From NCBI GenBank assembly GCA_016744795.1, contig JADGDR010000001.1, forward strand, positions 351,506-415,505: a stretch of DNA of 64,000 bases, given 5' to 3'. The notes beneath the pieces were generated by a model. That model saw only the letters and a list, made by a program, of their open reading frames with translations, was not told the origin of the DNA and did no database searches. Position 1 is the stretch's first letter. Every line of letters begins with the position of its first letter. The DNA comes from Sulfurospirillum sp. GTDB taxonomy: Bacteria > Campylobacterota > Campylobacteria > Campylobacterales > Sulfurospirillaceae. The position numbers and the translations under genes were made by a program. Positions 1 through 10,408 of the stretch are shown one piece after another.

Positions 1-17
1 TATCTAGGTTTAATCTT

Positions 18-50
18 ATATAATGGTAAAAATTATTTTTACCATTATAT
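18..50. terminator. Perfect AT-rich inverted repeat upstream of petA
   Basis: Fifteen paired bases (18-32 with 36-50) surround a 3-nt loop. The stem has runs of A and T at its top and only two G-C pairs. It probably ends the transcript of a gene to the left of the window and could work in both directions. No clear T tract follows outside the stem, so an attenuator or protein site is possible. Confidence 0.5.
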
Positions 51-231
51 CTCTGCAATTCTAAATTTATACCACTTTTTCAACACTTTTTTTTGATAAA
101 ATAAAATTTATAAAGAAATAATGTAACGTTTTTATGTTAAAATAGTGACTTAAAGGTTACATTTGACTTTAGTCAAGTGTTTTCTTTAACTAAAGAAGAT
201 AGAATAAATCAAACTAACGAAAGGAATATTA

Positions 232-735
232 ATGGCAGTTAAGCAAAGTAGAAGAGACTTTCTTGGCATGGCATTTGGTGGTGTCGCTGCTGTTGGTGGT
301 ATTATATCACTAGGAGCAATGAAAAAAACTTGGGATCCACTCCCAAGTGTACAAGCCGCTGGATTTACCACTGTCGATCTCTCACCATTAGAAGATGGAG
401 AGCTCATGACAACACAATGGAGAGGTAAGCCAATTTTTGTCTTAAAAAAATCTGCAGATATAAAGAAAAATGTAAACAGAGATGTAATCGTAAATAACAC
501 TAACTATACTGTAATAGTTGGACTCTGTACACATCTTGGTTGTATTCCAACTTGGAAACCATCATCTAAGAAATTTAAATGTGCATGTCATGGTGGAGAA
601 TTTGATGCAAGTGGTGTAAACACTTTTGGTCCTCCTCCTCGTCCTATGGATATACCTCCATTTAAGATTGATGGTACGAAACTTGTTTTGGGCGAAGAAG
701 GTCCAGAATACAAAAAACTTGTAGCTAAAGTGTAG
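232..735 (+). CDS. petA: Ubiquinol-cytochrome c reductase Rieske iron-sulfur subunit
   Basis: This is the Rieske [2Fe-2S] subunit of the bc1 complex, which takes electrons from quinol and passes them to cytochrome c1 on the periplasmic side. The 167-residue protein has the two Rieske motifs: CTHLGC at 99-104 (ligands C99, H101) and CACHG from 117 (ligands C117, H120), with C104 and C119 placed for the usual disulfide. The N-terminus SRRDFLGMA followed by a hydrophobic stretch looks like an uncleaved Tat-type anchor. It is the first gene of petABC, 9 nt before petB. The 231 bases upstream hold an inverted repeat and presumably the operon promoter; I could not pick the promoter with confidence. 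Confidence 0.95.
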   Translation: MAVKQSRRDFLGMAFGGVAAVGGIISLGAMKKTWDPLPSVQAAGFTTVDLSPLEDGELMTTQWRGKPIFVLKKSADIKKNVNRDVIVNNTNYTVIVGLCTHLGCIPTWKPSSKKFKCACHGGEFDASGVNTFGPPPRPMDIPPFKIDGTKLVLGEEGPEYKKLVAKV

Positions 736-744
736 GGGTAAAAT

Positions 745-1989
745 ATGGCAGAAATAACAAAGGCTAATGGCATTGGTGATTGGTTTGACCAACGTTTAGC
801 AACAAAAAAATTAGCAAAAGTGATGATGACGGAGTATTGGATTCCAAAAAATATTAACTTTTTATGGGCAATGGGTGTTGTTTTAGTTGTTCTATTTACA
901 GTTCTTATTGTAACTGGAATTTTTCTTTTAATGTACTATAAACCAGATGTAAACTTAGCGTTTGATAGTGTAAACTATACTATTATGCAAGAAGTTGAAT
1001 ATGGATGGTTATGGAGGCATATGCACGGTGTTGCTGCTTCTATGATATTTTTAGTTATCTATATACATATGTTTACTGGTCTTTATTACGGCTCTTATAA
1101 AAAAGGTCGTGAGATGATTTGGCTAACTGGAATGGCACTTTTTGGTATGTTCTCTGCTGAAGCATTTAGTGGATATATGTTACCTTGGGGACAGATGAGT
1201 TACTGGGCTGCACAGGTTATTACTAACCTATTTGGTGGAATTCCTGTAATTGGTGATGCTCTTGTTGTTTGGATTCGTGGTGACTTTACTGTTGCTGATC
1301 CTACTCTTACAAGATTTTTCATGCTTCATGTATTTTTACTTCCTTTAGTAATTATCATGCTTATCGTAGTTCACTTCTATTCTCTAAGAATACCTCACGT
1401 AAACAATCAAGAGGGTGAAGATTTAAATTTTGATAAAGAATCAGAAAAATACTTAGCAGGAAATAAAAAAGAGTCAAAAGTAGTACCTTTTTGGCCGGTC
1501 TTTTTATCTAAAGATTTCTTTGTTGTTGGTATAGCTATGACAGTTTTCTTTTATTTAGTATTCTATCATTTCAACTTTGCAATGGATCCAATTAACTTTG
1601 AACCAGCTAACTCTATGAAAACACCAGCTCATATCTATCCTGAATGGTATTTCTTATGGAGTTATGAAGTTCTTAGAGGTTTCTTTTTTGATATTGCTGG
1701 AATGGCAGCTATGGATATAGGACTTGCTGCATTTGGTTTTGCAAATATTGCTTTTATGCTTATTCCTTTCTTAGACAGAGATTCAAGTGTTAAACCAGCT
1801 CATAAACGTCCTCTTTTCAAGATTTGGTTCTGGGCACTTCTAATAGACATGATAGTCCTTACAGTCTATGGAAAGCTTCCTCCATTAGGAATTAATACTT
1901 ATATAGGATTTGGTGCAGCTATAACATTCTTAATTCTATTCGCAGTTCTTCCATTTATAACGAAAAAAGATGCAGGGGGTGCTTCATGA
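745..1989 (+). CDS. petB: Cytochrome b of the bc1 complex
   Basis: Membrane subunit carrying the two b haems and both quinone sites. The 414-residue protein has the family's helices, histidines in the second helix (WLWRHMHGVAASM) and fourth helix (FMLHVFLLPL), and the PEWY quinol-oxidation motif in the stretch HIYPEWYFLW. Its length fits a full fused cytochrome b plus subunit IV region. It lies between petA and petC, and its stop overlaps the petC start by 4 nt (ATGA), which indicates translational coupling. Confidence 0.95.
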   Translation: MAEITKANGIGDWFDQRLATKKLAKVMMTEYWIPKNINFLWAMGVVLVVLFTVLIVTGIFLLMYYKPDVNLAFDSVNYTIMQEVEYGWLWRHMHGVAASMIFLVIYIHMFTGLYYGSYKKGREMIWLTGMALFGMFSAEAFSGYMLPWGQMSYWAAQVITNLFGGIPVIGDALVVWIRGDFTVADPTLTRFFMLHVFLLPLVIIMLIVVHFYSLRIPHVNNQEGEDLNFDKESEKYLAGNKKESKVVPFWPVFLSKDFFVVGIAMTVFFYLVFYHFNFAMDPINFEPANSMKTPAHIYPEWYFLWSYEVLRGFFFDIAGMAAMDIGLAAFGFANIAFMLIPFLDRDSSVKPAHKRPLFKIWFWALLIDMIVLTVYGKLPPLGINTYIGFGAAITFLILFAVLPFITKKDAGGAS

Positions 1990-2852
1990 GAGAATTAAAA
2001 ATACTTGGTGTTGTGATATTTTTTACAGCATTAATATATATAGGTGTTGAACCTTTTGCTCACTCACAAATGCATCCTCATGTTGCTCCAGCTGATTTCG
2101 AGTTTAAAGATTTACCAAAACAAACAAAAACTGGAGATGCAATAAAAGGTGCTGAAAACTTTATGAATGCAGGTTGTATAGGCTGTCATGGACTAAAGTC
2201 ACAAGGTATGCCTAGTCCTATGGACGATGCAACTGCATCAGCTTCATTTGGTGTTGTTCCACCAGATTTAAGTAGTGCAGGACTTATCTATGATAGTGAT
2301 TTTCTTGCTGCACTTATAAAAAACCCTACTGTTGCTCTTAAAGTTGAACATAAATTTAGTGAAACAAAACTTCACCCTATGACTCAGTTTTATGGTTTAG
2401 GTGGTGATATTGACCAAGAGATAGCGGACATTGTTGCATATCTTAAATCAGTGGCTCCTAAATCTTTAAAAAATGATGAAGTATTTGCAGATGCTTGTCA
2501 AAGATGTCACGATATGAAGTACGCTAACAAATCTAGAAATAGTGATACTGCATTACTAACAAAATATATGGGAAGTACTCCTCCTGATCTCTCTATGATG
2601 ATTAGATCTAAAGGTGATACTTTTCTAAAAACATTTATCAATAACCCTCAAAAGCAACTAAAAGGTACTGCTATGCCTAGAGTTGGTCTTACCAAAGATG
2701 CTCAAGAACAAGTTATTGCTTATATGCAAAACACTGGTGATAGAAAAAAGTCAGAACGTGAATCACTTGGGGTAAAAGTTATAGGTTTTATGTTTATCTT
2801 CACTATATTAGCTTACCTTTGGAAAGTTAAAATTTGGAGAGAAGTACACTAA
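1986..2852 (+). CDS. petC: Di-haem cytochrome c1 subunit of the bc1 complex
   Basis: Electron acceptor from the Rieske protein. The 288-residue protein has an N-terminal signal-anchor, two c-type haem sites (C64-x2-C67-H68 and C171-x2-C174-H175), and a C-terminal helix (IGFMFIFTILAYLW) that tethers it to the membrane. The two tandem monohaem domains are the form typical of Campylobacterota, not the mitochondrial cytochrome c1. It is coupled to petB by a 4-nt overlap and followed at once by a strong terminator. Confidence 0.93.
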   Translation: MRELKILGVVIFFTALIYIGVEPFAHSQMHPHVAPADFEFKDLPKQTKTGDAIKGAENFMNAGCIGCHGLKSQGMPSPMDDATASASFGVVPPDLSSAGLIYDSDFLAALIKNPTVALKVEHKFSETKLHPMTQFYGLGGDIDQEIADIVAYLKSVAPKSLKNDEVFADACQRCHDMKYANKSRNSDTALLTKYMGSTPPDLSMMIRSKGDTFLKTFINNPQKQLKGTAMPRVGLTKDAQEQVIAYMQNTGDRKKSERESLGVKVIGFMFIFTILAYLWKVKIWREVH

Positions 2853-2887
2853 AAAAGAGGTGGCATATAATTGCCACCTCTTTTTTA
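2851..2887 (+). terminator. Intrinsic terminator of petABC
   Basis: The stem AAAAAAGAGGTGGCA pairs with TGCCACCTCTTTTTT across a 6-nt loop and ends in a T run. It begins inside the petC stop codon. The next gene starts 15 nt beyond it, so that gene is transcribed by read-through or from its own start. Confidence 0.9.
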
Positions 2888-2901
2888 AAAAGGAGATTTA
2901 T

Positions 2902-3306
2902 ATGAAATTAAAAAATATTTTATTAGCATTGGCTATTCTTTGTACCGTCTCTTTTGCTGAAACTCCAAAAGAGTTAAATGCAAGAACAATGATAGGTATG
3001 GAGAGTGGACTTAACAATATACAAAAAGGATTTCTTTATAATAATCTTGATTTAGTCAAATATGGTGCTGATCAAATTATGAAAGAGAATACTGCATATC
3101 ATGATAGAAAAGTGATCAAAGCAATCCTTCCAAAAGGAAAACAGCAGATGGAGAATATTGCAATGATTACTGCTTCACGCGTTGATAACTCTATTACTGA
3201 ACTAAAAACATATATTGAACTAAAAGATGTCCGTAAAGCACAAGATTCATTTATAAATATAATTAAAGCCTGTACTGACTGTCATAATATTATAAGAGGT
3301 TGGTAG
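2902..3306 (+). CDS. Small periplasmic monohaem c-type cytochrome
   Basis: The 134-residue protein has a signal peptide (MKLKNILLALAILCTVSFA) and one haem c site near the C-terminus (C124-x2-C127-H128). A C-terminal haem on a helical body is the layout of class II (cytochrome c'-like) proteins, so it may be a soluble electron carrier or small-ligand binder. I chose the start at 2902 because AAGGAG sits 6-10 nt before it and the signal peptide begins there; the longer upstream frame reads through the terminator. Position after petC suggests it takes electrons from the bc1 complex, which is inference. Confidence 0.8.
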   Translation: MKLKNILLALAILCTVSFAETPKELNARTMIGMESGLNNIQKGFLYNNLDLVKYGADQIMKENTAYHDRKVIKAILPKGKQQMENIAMITASRVDNSITELKTYIELKDVRKAQDSFINIIKACTDCHNIIRGW

Positions 3307-3313
3307 TATTTTA

Positions 3314-3339
3314 GGAGGGGAATTTCCCTCCTTCTTTTT
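3314..3339. terminator. Terminator between the cytochrome gene and accA
   Basis: GGAGGG pairs with CCCTCC across a 6-nt loop, followed by a T-rich stretch on the + strand. It lies between two convergent genes and overlaps the accA stop, so it may serve both. Confidence 0.7.
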
Positions 3340-4273
3340 ATTCGCTAAAAGCTCCAATAGAACATATTCTATTGTATCTTTGTTCTAATCTATCTTCATC
3401 ACTTAACTTATCCATCTCTTTAAGAGACTCAATAAAATAATCACCCAAAACTTTAGCAGCTGCAGCTTTATCTCTATGAGCACCTGTTATAGGTTCTTCA
3501 ATCACATCATTAACTAAGTCCAATGAGTGTAAATCCTCAGCAGTAATTCTCATTGCTTTAGTTGCACTCTCTTGTTTTGCTGGATCATTCCAAAGAATTG
3601 CTGCACAGCCCTCCGGTGAAATTACTGAAAATACAGAGTATCTCATCATGGCAACACGATCAGCTACACCAATAGCCAAAGCTCCACCACTTCCACCCTC
3701 ACCTATGACAATAGAAACACTCTTAGTATTAAGTTTACTCATTTCATAAAGGTTTCTTGCTATCGCTTCACTCTGTCCTCTCTCTTCAGCACCTATTCCA
3801 GGATATGCACCAGGAGTATCTATTAAGAAGAGAATTGGTATATCAAATTTTTCTGCCATTTTTGCCATACGAAGTGCTTTTCTATAACCTTCAGGATTTG
3901 GCATACCAAAGTTTCTTTTAAGTTTATTCTTTGTTCCTCGTCCTTTTTGTTCACCAATTACCATAACTTTACGTTCTGCAATATATCCTATATAACAAAC
4001 TATAGCTAAGTCATCTTTAAAAGCACGATCTCCATGAAGTTCATAGCAATCTTTAAGTAATAGCCTTATGTAATCAATTGAATAAGGTCGATCTGGATGA
4101 CGAGCAAGCTGAAGCTTTTGATAATCACTTAGATTTTTATAAGTTTTAGAAACCTCTTTCTCAAGTTGTTTCTCCAAAATCTCAACAGCATCAACATCTG
4201 CTTTTATACGTGCTGACGCTATATCTTCGTCAATCTGTTTTATACCATTTTCAAAATCTAAATAAGTTGCCAA
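3338..4273 (-). CDS. accA: Acetyl-CoA carboxylase carboxyltransferase alpha subunit
   Basis: With AccD it transfers the carboxyl group from biotin to acetyl-CoA, making malonyl-CoA for fatty acid synthesis. The 311-residue protein is full length for the family. It shows the oxyanion-hole and CoA-site motifs [20 protein letters not shown] and [16 protein letters not shown], and the Ser/Pro-rich stretch [13 protein letters not shown]. It is the last gene of a minus-strand lipid block fabG-acpP-fabF-accA and starts 9 nt after fabF. Confidence 0.97.
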   Translation of the reverse strand: MATYLDFENGIKQIDEDIASARIKADVDAVEILEKQLEKEVSKTYKNLSDYQKLQLARHPDRPYSIDYIRLLLKDCYELHGDRAFKDDLAIVCYIGYIAERKVMVIGEQKGRGTKNKLKRNFGMPNPEGYRKALRMAKMAEKFDIPILFLIDTPGAYPGIGAEERGQSEAIARNLYEMSKLNTKSVSIVIGEGGSGGALAIGVADRVAMMRYSVFSVISPEGCAAILWNDPAKQESATKAMRITAEDLHSLDLVNDVIEEPITGAHRDKAAAAKVLGDYFIESLKEMDKLSDEDRLEQRYNRICSIGAFSE

Positions 4274-4282
4274 AAAATATCC

Positions 4283-5491
4283 TTAAATGCGTTTGAATAT
4301 AACTGAACCGTTAGTTCCACCAAAACCAAATGAGTTACTCATAACACAATTCAATTGTGCTTTTCTTGCACTATTTGGTGTATAATCCAAAGTACAATCT
4401 TCATCATAATTTTCTTGATTAATCGTTGGAGGGACTATAGAATCTCTCATTGCCATCAAACATACAACTGCTTCAATTGCACCTGCTGCTCCTAAGCAAT
4501 GTCCTATTTGTCCTTTTATTGAACTTACGAGTGGTATATTCTCACCAAATGACTCTTTTATAGCTGCTGTTTCATTTTTATCATTTGCAGAAGTACTTGT
4601 TCCATGTGCATTGATATAATCAATTTTTACATCACCAGCCATTTTTAATGCTGCTTTCATTGCACGCAATGGACCATCAAGTGTTGGAGTTGTTATATGA
4701 TGTGCATCACCACTCTCACCAAAACCAATTATCTCACCATAAATATGAGCACCACGTTTTAGCGCATCTTCATATACTTCAAGTACAAGAGAACCAGCAC
4801 CCTCGCCCATAACAAAACCATCTCTATCTCTATCAAAAGGACGAGAGGCTTTTTTAGGTTCGTCATTTCTTGTTGAAAGTGCTTTCATAGCAGCAAAACC
4901 ACCAATTCCAACTTCGCTTATAGCTGATTCTGCACCAACTACCAACATTTTATCAGCACCACCTAAAACTATAGTTTTATATGCTTCACTTATTGCATGA
5001 GTTCCTGCTGCACAAGCTGTAACTGAAGAAAGATTTGGTCCTTTTGTTCCATGTTCTATAGAAACCATACCGCCCAACATATTGATAAGTGCCGATGGAA
5101 TAAAAAATGGAGATATTCTTCTTGGTCCTCTTGTATGATTTATTACTGAGTGTTTTTCTATTGTTGGTAATCCACCGATTCCAGAAGCCGAACTAATGCC
5201 AAAAGTTTCTGCATCAAAAGAGTCAAAATTTGCATCGCTCATAGCTTCTTTTGCTGCAAAAAGACCAAGCTGAATAAATCTATCAGCTTTTTTTACGTCT
5301 TTTGGATTCATTACTATTGTCGGATCAAAATCTGTAATTTCCCCTGCTATTTTTACAGAATGTTTTTCTGTATCAAATAAGGAAATGCTTTTAATGCCAC
5401 ACTGTCCATCTACTATAGCCTTAAAAGAACTCTCTTTTTCTAAGCCTAACGAATTTATCATGCCGATTCCAGTAACTACTACTCTTTTCAA
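4283..5491 (-). CDS. fabF: Beta-ketoacyl-ACP synthase II
   Basis: Condensing enzyme that elongates acyl-ACP with malonyl-ACP. The 402-residue protein has the thiolase fold with catalytic Cys in SSVTACAAGTHAI, first His in INAHGTSTSANDKNE, second His in KGQIGHCLGAAGAIE, and the C-terminal glycine-rich NSFGFGGTNGS. It is slightly shorter than the E. coli protein but complete. Downstream of acpP and separated from it by a hairpin that probably lowers its transcription relative to acpP. Confidence 0.97.
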   Translation of the reverse strand: MKRVVVTGIGMINSLGLEKESSFKAIVDGQCGIKSISLFDTEKHSVKIAGEITDFDPTIVMNPKDVKKADRFIQLGLFAAKEAMSDANFDSFDAETFGISSASGIGGLPTIEKHSVINHTRGPRRISPFFIPSALINMLGGMVSIEHGTKGPNLSSVTACAAGTHAISEAYKTIVLGGADKMLVVGAESAISEVGIGGFAAMKALSTRNDEPKKASRPFDRDRDGFVMGEGAGSLVLEVYEDALKRGAHIYGEIIGFGESGDAHHITTPTLDGPLRAMKAALKMAGDVKIDYINAHGTSTSANDKNETAAIKESFGENIPLVSSIKGQIGHCLGAAGAIEAVVCLMAMRDSIVPPTINQENYDEDCTLDYTPNSARKAQLNCVMSNSFGFGGTNGSVIFKRI

Positions 5492-5521
5492 ACTTGCTCC
5501 TTAGCTTTTTTATACATATTT

Positions 5522-5554
5522 AAGTAAAAATCCCCTGAAGGGGAGGTTTTACTT
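5522..5554 (-). terminator. Attenuator/terminator between acpP and fabF
   Basis: On the minus strand TCCCC-TTCA-GGGGA forms the tip of a hairpin, and outer arms AAGTAAAA and TTTTACTT extend it; a T run follows. Placed between acpP and fabF, it would give far more acpP message than fabF, matching the known high demand for ACP. The reading as a partial terminator is inference. Confidence 0.7.
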
Positions 5555-5783
5555 ACTTGTGGTCTTCTACGTATTTAATTGCATCGCCAACTGTAGCTAT
5601 TTTTTCAGCATCTGCATCAGGAATTTCAATATCAAATTTTTCTTCAAGTGCCATTACTAATTCAACTACGTCAAGTGAATCTGCGCCTAAATCTTCAACA
5701 AACTTTGAATCTTCTTTTATCTCATCAGGATTAACATTTAGTTGCTCTACAACTACTTCTTTTACATCTTCTAATAGTGCCAT
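5553..5783 (-). CDS. acpP: Acyl carrier protein
   Basis: Carries growing acyl chains on a phosphopantetheine arm. The 76-residue acidic protein has the modification motif [15 protein letters not shown], with the serine of DSL at about residue 36. It sits between fabG and fabF, the usual order. An independent hairpin follows it. Confidence 0.97.
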   Translation of the reverse strand: MALLEDVKEVVVEQLNVNPDEIKEDSKFVEDLGADSLDVVELVMALEEKFDIEIPDADAEKIATVGDAIKYVEDHK

Positions 5784-5853
5784 TACAGCTCCTTCATTTA
5801 AAAATTTTTGTTATTTTATCTAAATTATCTTTAAAAATAGTTTGGAACACAAA

Positions 5854-6597
5854 CTACATATACATTCCACCATTGACTTTAAGTACTTCTCCTGTAATAT
5901 ATGATGAACTGTCACTAAGCAAAAATGCCACCGCTTCAGCTATATCTTTTGGGTCACCAAATCTCTTAAGTGGTATCTTTGAAGTATAACTATCTTTTAT
6001 CTCATCACTAAGTTTATCTGTCATTTCAGTAGCGATAAATCCAGGTGTTACAGCATTAAATCGAATGCCTCTTGAACTTCCCTCTTGTGCAAAGCTTTTT
6101 GTCATTGCAATAAGTCCACCTTTACTAGCACTGTAATTTACTTGTCCAGCATTACCAGTTTCACCAACTATGGAAGCTATATTAACAATAGCACCAAAAC
6201 GTTTTTTATTCATAGATTTTAAAACTTCTCTGCACCCAACAAATGCTGATGTTAAATTTATATCAAGTACACTTGAAAAATCCTCTTTTTTCATTCTGAT
6301 TGCTAATTTATCATTTGTAATTCCAGCATTATTTACTAAATATGAAAGCTCACCATCACTAGAAATAATCGTTTTTATACCTTCAACAAAAGCGACTTCG
6401 TCAGCTACATCAAAAGCTATAACAGCAGCTTCTCCACCATTTGCTTCTATCTGCTGTTTTACTTTATCAGCATCTTTGGGACGTGAACGATAATTTATCC
6501 ATACTTTTAGTCCATAACTAGCCAAAGTTATAGCTAGTTGCTTTCCTATACCACTTGCTGCTCCAGTTATTAATACATTTTTGCCACTAAATTTCAT
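5854..6597 (-). CDS. fabG: 3-oxoacyl-ACP reductase
   Basis: NADPH-dependent reduction of beta-ketoacyl-ACP. The 247-residue short-chain dehydrogenase has the cofactor motif TGAASGIGKQLA, NNAG at the fourth strand, catalytic Ser in NIASIVGETG, and the YSASK motif holding Tyr and Lys. The C-terminal LSDSSSYITGEVLKVNGG is typical of FabG. First gene of the lipid block, 70 nt upstream of acpP. Confidence 0.93.
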   Translation of the reverse strand: MKFSGKNVLITGAASGIGKQLAITLASYGLKVWINYRSRPKDADKVKQQIEANGGEAAVIAFDVADEVAFVEGIKTIISSDGELSYLVNNAGITNDKLAIRMKKEDFSSVLDINLTSAFVGCREVLKSMNKKRFGAIVNIASIVGETGNAGQVNYSASKGGLIAMTKSFAQEGSSRGIRFNAVTPGFIATEMTDKLSDEIKDSYTSKIPLKRFGDPKDIAEAVAFLLSDSSSYITGEVLKVNGGMYM

Positions 6598-6616
6598 CTT
6601 TATCCTTATTTATACA

Positions 6617-8080
6617 TCAAATTAAAGTTTCATCCATCTCTTTAGGTATCTCTAATCCCATGAGTTTTAACACTGTTGGGGCAACATTATTTAACCCACC
6701 ATCTTTAACCTCTTCTACTCCATCTGCTTTTATGAAACAATAAACATCATAAGTAGTATGGTTTGTCAAGATATTATCTTCATCATCAACCATCTCTTCA
6801 CAATTACCATGATCACTAATCTGTACTATATTATACTCTTTACTCATTTCATAAATGCGACCAAGCTGACAATCAACTGCTTCAACAGCTTTAACAGCTG
6901 CTTTAAAGTCACCAGTATGTCCTACCATATCACCATTAGCAAAGTTTACTACGATGAAATCATACTCACTCTTCATAGCTCTTAAAACCTCATCACATAC
7001 CTCTTTAGCACTCATTTCAGGTTTCATATCATAGGTTTGTACTTTTGGACTAGGAATTAAGACCCTACTTTCATTTGGATATGGTTCTTCTATTCCTCCG
7101 TTTAAGAAAAAAGTGACATGTGCATATTTTTCAGTCTCTGCAGTGTGTAGTTGAGATAATCCTGCATTTGCAATAACTTCAGCAAGTGTATTTTTTGGAG
7201 CTTCACTATCAAACATAATTTCAAAGTCATAAGAGCTATCATATTTTGTCATTGTTATCACTTTTGCAGGTATTACATCTCTACTGAATTCTTCAAAATT
7301 TTCACTACCAACAGCTCTTGAAATTTCTCTGACTCTATCATTTCTAAAATTAGCAAAAATTACACCATCTTCAACTTTAATAGGGTTTCCAAAACTAATT
7401 GGTTCACAAAATTCATCTGTTATATCTTGTGCGTACATTTTTCTTATATATTCACTTGGGAGTTCTTTACATGTAGAGGTTTTTCCAAAAAGTGAATTGT
7501 ACCCACGTTCGATTCTTTCCCATCTATTATCTCTATCCATGGTATAAAAACGTCCACTAATTGATGCTATACTTATATTCTTTTCTTCTAAAGTTTTTAT
7601 ATATTTTATGCCACTAGTAGGAGACACATCACGACCATCCATAATAGCATGAACATAAACTTTTTTACCATGCTTTTGTGCAATTTCAGCTAAGCCAATA
7701 ATATGATTTATATGAGAATGAACTCCACCATCACTAAGTAGTCCTACTATGTGAATATCACCTTTTACATGTAGAAGATTTTGTAGAGCTTTATTTGACT
7801 CTAATGAACCATTTTCCAAAGCCATAGAAATTTTAACTAGATTTTGATACAAAATTCTACCACTTCCTATGCTCATATGCCCTACTTCAGAATTTCCCAT
7901 CTGACCTTCAGGCAAACCTACACTCAAACCTGAAGTTTTTATAAAAGAATTTGGTACCTCTTTAAAAAGTCTATCATATGTTGGAGTATTTGCACATTTA
8001 AATGCATTTAAGTTTTGTGTTTTACTATGACCGATGCCATCAGTTATTATTAGTAATGTTTTGCTATTTTTTATTGTCAT
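6617..8080 (-). CDS. gpmI: 2,3-bisphosphoglycerate-independent phosphoglycerate mutase
   Basis: Interconverts 3- and 2-phosphoglycerate using two Mn ions. The 487-residue protein has the alkaline-phosphatase-type metal site at the start ([11 protein letters not shown]), the phosphoserine region [14 protein letters not shown], and the C-terminal metal residues in [13 protein letters not shown] and [11 protein letters not shown]. It is transcribed away from mraY with 76 nt between. Two copies of the window's TTTACATGTAGA motif lie inside it (7466 and 7764). Confidence 0.95.
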   Translation of the reverse strand: MTIKNSKTLLIITDGIGHSKTQNLNAFKCANTPTYDRLFKEVPNSFIKTSGLSVGLPEGQMGNSEVGHMSIGSGRILYQNLVKISMALENGSLESNKALQNLLHVKGDIHIVGLLSDGGVHSHINHIIGLAEIAQKHGKKVYVHAIMDGRDVSPTSGIKYIKTLEEKNISIASISGRFYTMDRDNRWERIERGYNSLFGKTSTCKELPSEYIRKMYAQDITDEFCEPISFGNPIKVEDGVIFANFRNDRVREISRAVGSENFEEFSRDVIPAKVITMTKYDSSYDFEIMFDSEAPKNTLAEVIANAGLSQLHTAETEKYAHVTFFLNGGIEEPYPNESRVLIPSPKVQTYDMKPEMSAKEVCDEVLRAMKSEYDFIVVNFANGDMVGHTGDFKAAVKAVEAVDCQLGRIYEMSKEYNIVQISDHGNCEEMVDDEDNILTNHTTYDVYCFIKADGVEEVKDGGLNNVAPTVLKLMGLEIPKEMDETLI

Positions 8081-8156
8081 ATTTTGCCTTTATCATAATG
8101 CTATAAGGCTTATTTTACTAAAATGTACCTTTTATAAATATTTAAACAGGAAACTC

Positions 8157-9221
8157 ATGCTTTATTGGTTATATCAACTAACATCTATCAACATTTTTCA
8201 ATACATAACAGTTCGTGCTGGAATTGCATTTTTCGTAGCTTTTGTACTTAGTCTTTTTCTTATACCAAGATTTATCAAATGGGCAAAAAACAAAAATGCA
8301 AATCAACCAATATATGCACTAGCTCCTAAATCTCACCAGAAAAAATCAAATACTCCAACTATGGGTGGATTAGTTTTTTTATTTTCGACAATACTAGCAA
8401 CGCTTTTATGTGTTAAATTAAACAATATTTTTGCCATAGGAGGAATCTTAACCATAATTCTTTTTGGGCTTATTGGAATAAAAGATGATCTCTCAAAAAT
8501 ATTTGGAGGAGATAATCAATCTGGACTAAGTAGAAAAGCAAAAATTATACTTCAAACTTTAGCTGCTTTTTTAGTTTGTGTTCTTATCTTCTTTGGTTCA
8601 GGTATCAATAGCGAACTTTTTATACCTTTTTTGAAAAACCCTATTATGCAAATGGAGTTTTTTGCCATAATTTTTTGGATACTTGTTATGGTTTCTGCTA
8701 GTAATGCCGTGAACTTAACTGATGGACTTGATGGTTTAGCAACTGTTCCATCTATCTTCTCTATGCTTACATTAAGTGTATTTGTATACATAGGTGGTCA
8801 TGCAATTTTAAGTAGTTATCTATTTTTACCAAAGGTAAGTGGCTCAGGAGAAGTTGTTATTATCGCTTCAGCATTTATAGGTGCACTAACAGCATTTTTG
8901 TGGTACAACTGTTATCCTGCTGAGCTTTTTATGGGTGATAGTGGTAGTCTTAGTATTGGAGCATTTATAGCTTATATGGCGATTATATCTAAAAATGAGC
9001 TTCTTTTAATACTTGTTGGTTTTGTATTTGTTTTAGAAACAGTCTCAGTTATACTCCAAGTAGGAAGTTTCAAAACAAGAAAAAAACGGATTTTCCATAT
9101 GGCCCCAATTCATCATCACTTTGAGATAAAAGGCTGGGCAGAAAACAAAATAATCGTTAGGTTTTGGATAATTGCACTTATGTCAAACCTACTTGCACTT
9201 ATGGAGATAAAACTAAGATGA
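8157..9221 (+). CDS. mraY: Phospho-N-acetylmuramoyl-pentapeptide transferase
   Basis: Attaches the UDP-MurNAc-pentapeptide precursor to undecaprenyl phosphate, the first membrane step of peptidoglycan synthesis. The 354-residue polytopic protein has the conserved [14 protein letters not shown], the [10 protein letters not shown] aspartate motif, [12 protein letters not shown], and the C-terminal [12 protein letters not shown] took the ATG at 8157, which follows ACAGGA, and not the longer open frame that runs back into gpmI. Its stop overlaps the murD start (ATGA). Confidence 0.96.
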   Translation: MLYWLYQLTSINIFQYITVRAGIAFFVAFVLSLFLIPRFIKWAKNKNANQPIYALAPKSHQKKSNTPTMGGLVFLFSTILATLLCVKLNNIFAIGGILTIILFGLIGIKDDLSKIFGGDNQSGLSRKAKIILQTLAAFLVCVLIFFGSGINSELFIPFLKNPIMQMEFFAIIFWILVMVSASNAVNLTDGLDGLATVPSIFSMLTLSVFVYIGGHAILSSYLFLPKVSGSGEVVIIASAFIGALTAFLWYNCYPAELFMGDSGSLSIGAFIAYMAIISKNELLLILVGFVFVLETVSVILQVGSFKTRKKRIFHMAPIHHHFEIKGWAENKIIVRFWIIALMSNLLALMEIKLR

Positions 9222-10408
9222 TTGCTTTATTTGGACACGGGAAAACTACAAAGGCTATAGCAAAAAGGCTAGGTGGCTGTTTAATTTTTGATGACAAGTT
9301 TACAAAAGAGAGTTCAGATGAATATGGTAACAGACTTTTACCTCCGTCAATGTATTGTACATGTAAAAGTAAAATTCAAATTCCAAGTCCAGGTTTTCCA
9401 CCAAATCATGAACTTACAAAACAAGCAAACAATCTCATTAGTGAATATGATTTTTATGACCAAAACATACCCTTTTCTATCTGGATAAGTGGAACAAACG
9501 GAAAAACTACTACAACTCAAATGATTGATTATATTCTAAAAAGCAGGGGAGCTGTAAGTGGTGGTAATATAGGTGAACCTCTTGCTAATCTTGATGATAA
9601 AAAAAACATATGGATACTAGAGAGTAGCTCATTTACTCTTCATTATACAAAAAATGCAACTCCAGATATATATCTACTTCTTCCTATAAAACCAGACCAT
9701 CTAAGTTGGCATGGAAGCTTTGAAGAGTATGAAGAGGCAAAGCTAAGTCCTATTGGAAGAATGAAAGAAGGAAGCATAGCAGTAGTACCAAAGAAATATG
9801 AAAATTATCCAACAAAAGCAAAGCTTATAACTTATGTTAATGAGAATGATTTAGCACTTACTTTTGGTATAGACATTAAAAAAGTAAAATTTAAAACTCC
9901 ATTTTTACAAGATGCTATTTTAGCCATGAGTACAGACAAAATACTTTTTGACACTATAAATTATGAAAAAATAAATTCTTTTAAAACTGACGCTCATAAG
10001 CTTGAAGAGTTCAAAGATTCTCGTGGTAGAGTTTGGGTCAATGATACAAAAGGTACTAACGTAGATGCAACCATAGAAGCATTAAAAAGGTATAAGAATG
10101 AAGAGATACTCATTATTCTTGGTGGTGATGATAAAGGTGTAAGTTTAGACCCACTTTTTGAGGTTATACTTCCTTTACATGTAAAGATATTTGCCATAGG
10201 TTCAAATACAGACAAAATCGTCAAACTATCAAAAAATATAGGTAAAAAAATTGAAGCTTGTTATGAGCTAGAAATTGCAATGAAGCTCATACAAAAAGAG
10301 CATTCAACAAAAACTGTAGCCATTTTATCGCCTGCAGCTGCAAGCTTAGACCAGTTTAACTCTTACGCTGAACGAGGAGAGTTATTTAAAAAACTAGCCC
10401 TATTATAA
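9218..10408 (+). CDS. murD: UDP-N-acetylmuramoyl-L-alanine--D-glutamate ligase
   Basis: Adds D-glutamate to UDP-MurNAc-L-Ala. The 396-residue protein (a little shorter than E. coli MurD) has the Mur-ligase ATP loop [23 protein letters not shown] for substrate binding, [11 protein letters not shown], and [11 protein letters not shown] near the end. The start at 9218 overlaps the mraY stop, so translation is coupled. The 3' end overlaps the end of the convergent pstB gene by 6 nt. Confidence 0.93.
   Translation: MIALFGHGKTTKAIAKRLGGCLIFDDKFTKESSDEYGNRLLPPSMYCTCKSKIQIPSPGFPPNHELTKQANNLISEYDFYDQNIPFSIWISGTNGKTTTTQMIDYILKSRGAVSGGNIGEPLANLDDKKNIWILESSSFTLHYTKNATPDIYLLLPIKPDHLSWHGSFEEYEEAKLSPIGRMKEGSIAVVPKKYENYPTKAKLITYVNENDLALTFGIDIKKVKFKTPFLQDAILAMSTDKILFDTINYEKINSFKTDAHKLEEFKDSRGRVWVNDTKGTNVDATIEALKRYKNEEILIILGGDDKGVSLDPLFEVILPLHVKIFAIGSNTDKIVKLSKNIGKKIEACYELEIAMKLIQKEHSTKTVAILSPAAASLDQFNSYAERGELFKKLALL

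Noticed and set aside
186..500. Minus-strand frame opposite petA
   Set aside because: It mirrors the Rieske gene, has no ribosome site and no family features.
2860..2901. Upstream extension of the small cytochrome gene
   Set aside because: It reads through the petC terminator hairpin; the signal peptide and ribosome site point to 2902.
8034..8156. Long N-terminal extension of mraY
   Set aside because: It lies in the opposite strand of gpmI and adds residues not found in MraY; ATG at 8157 has a ribosome site.
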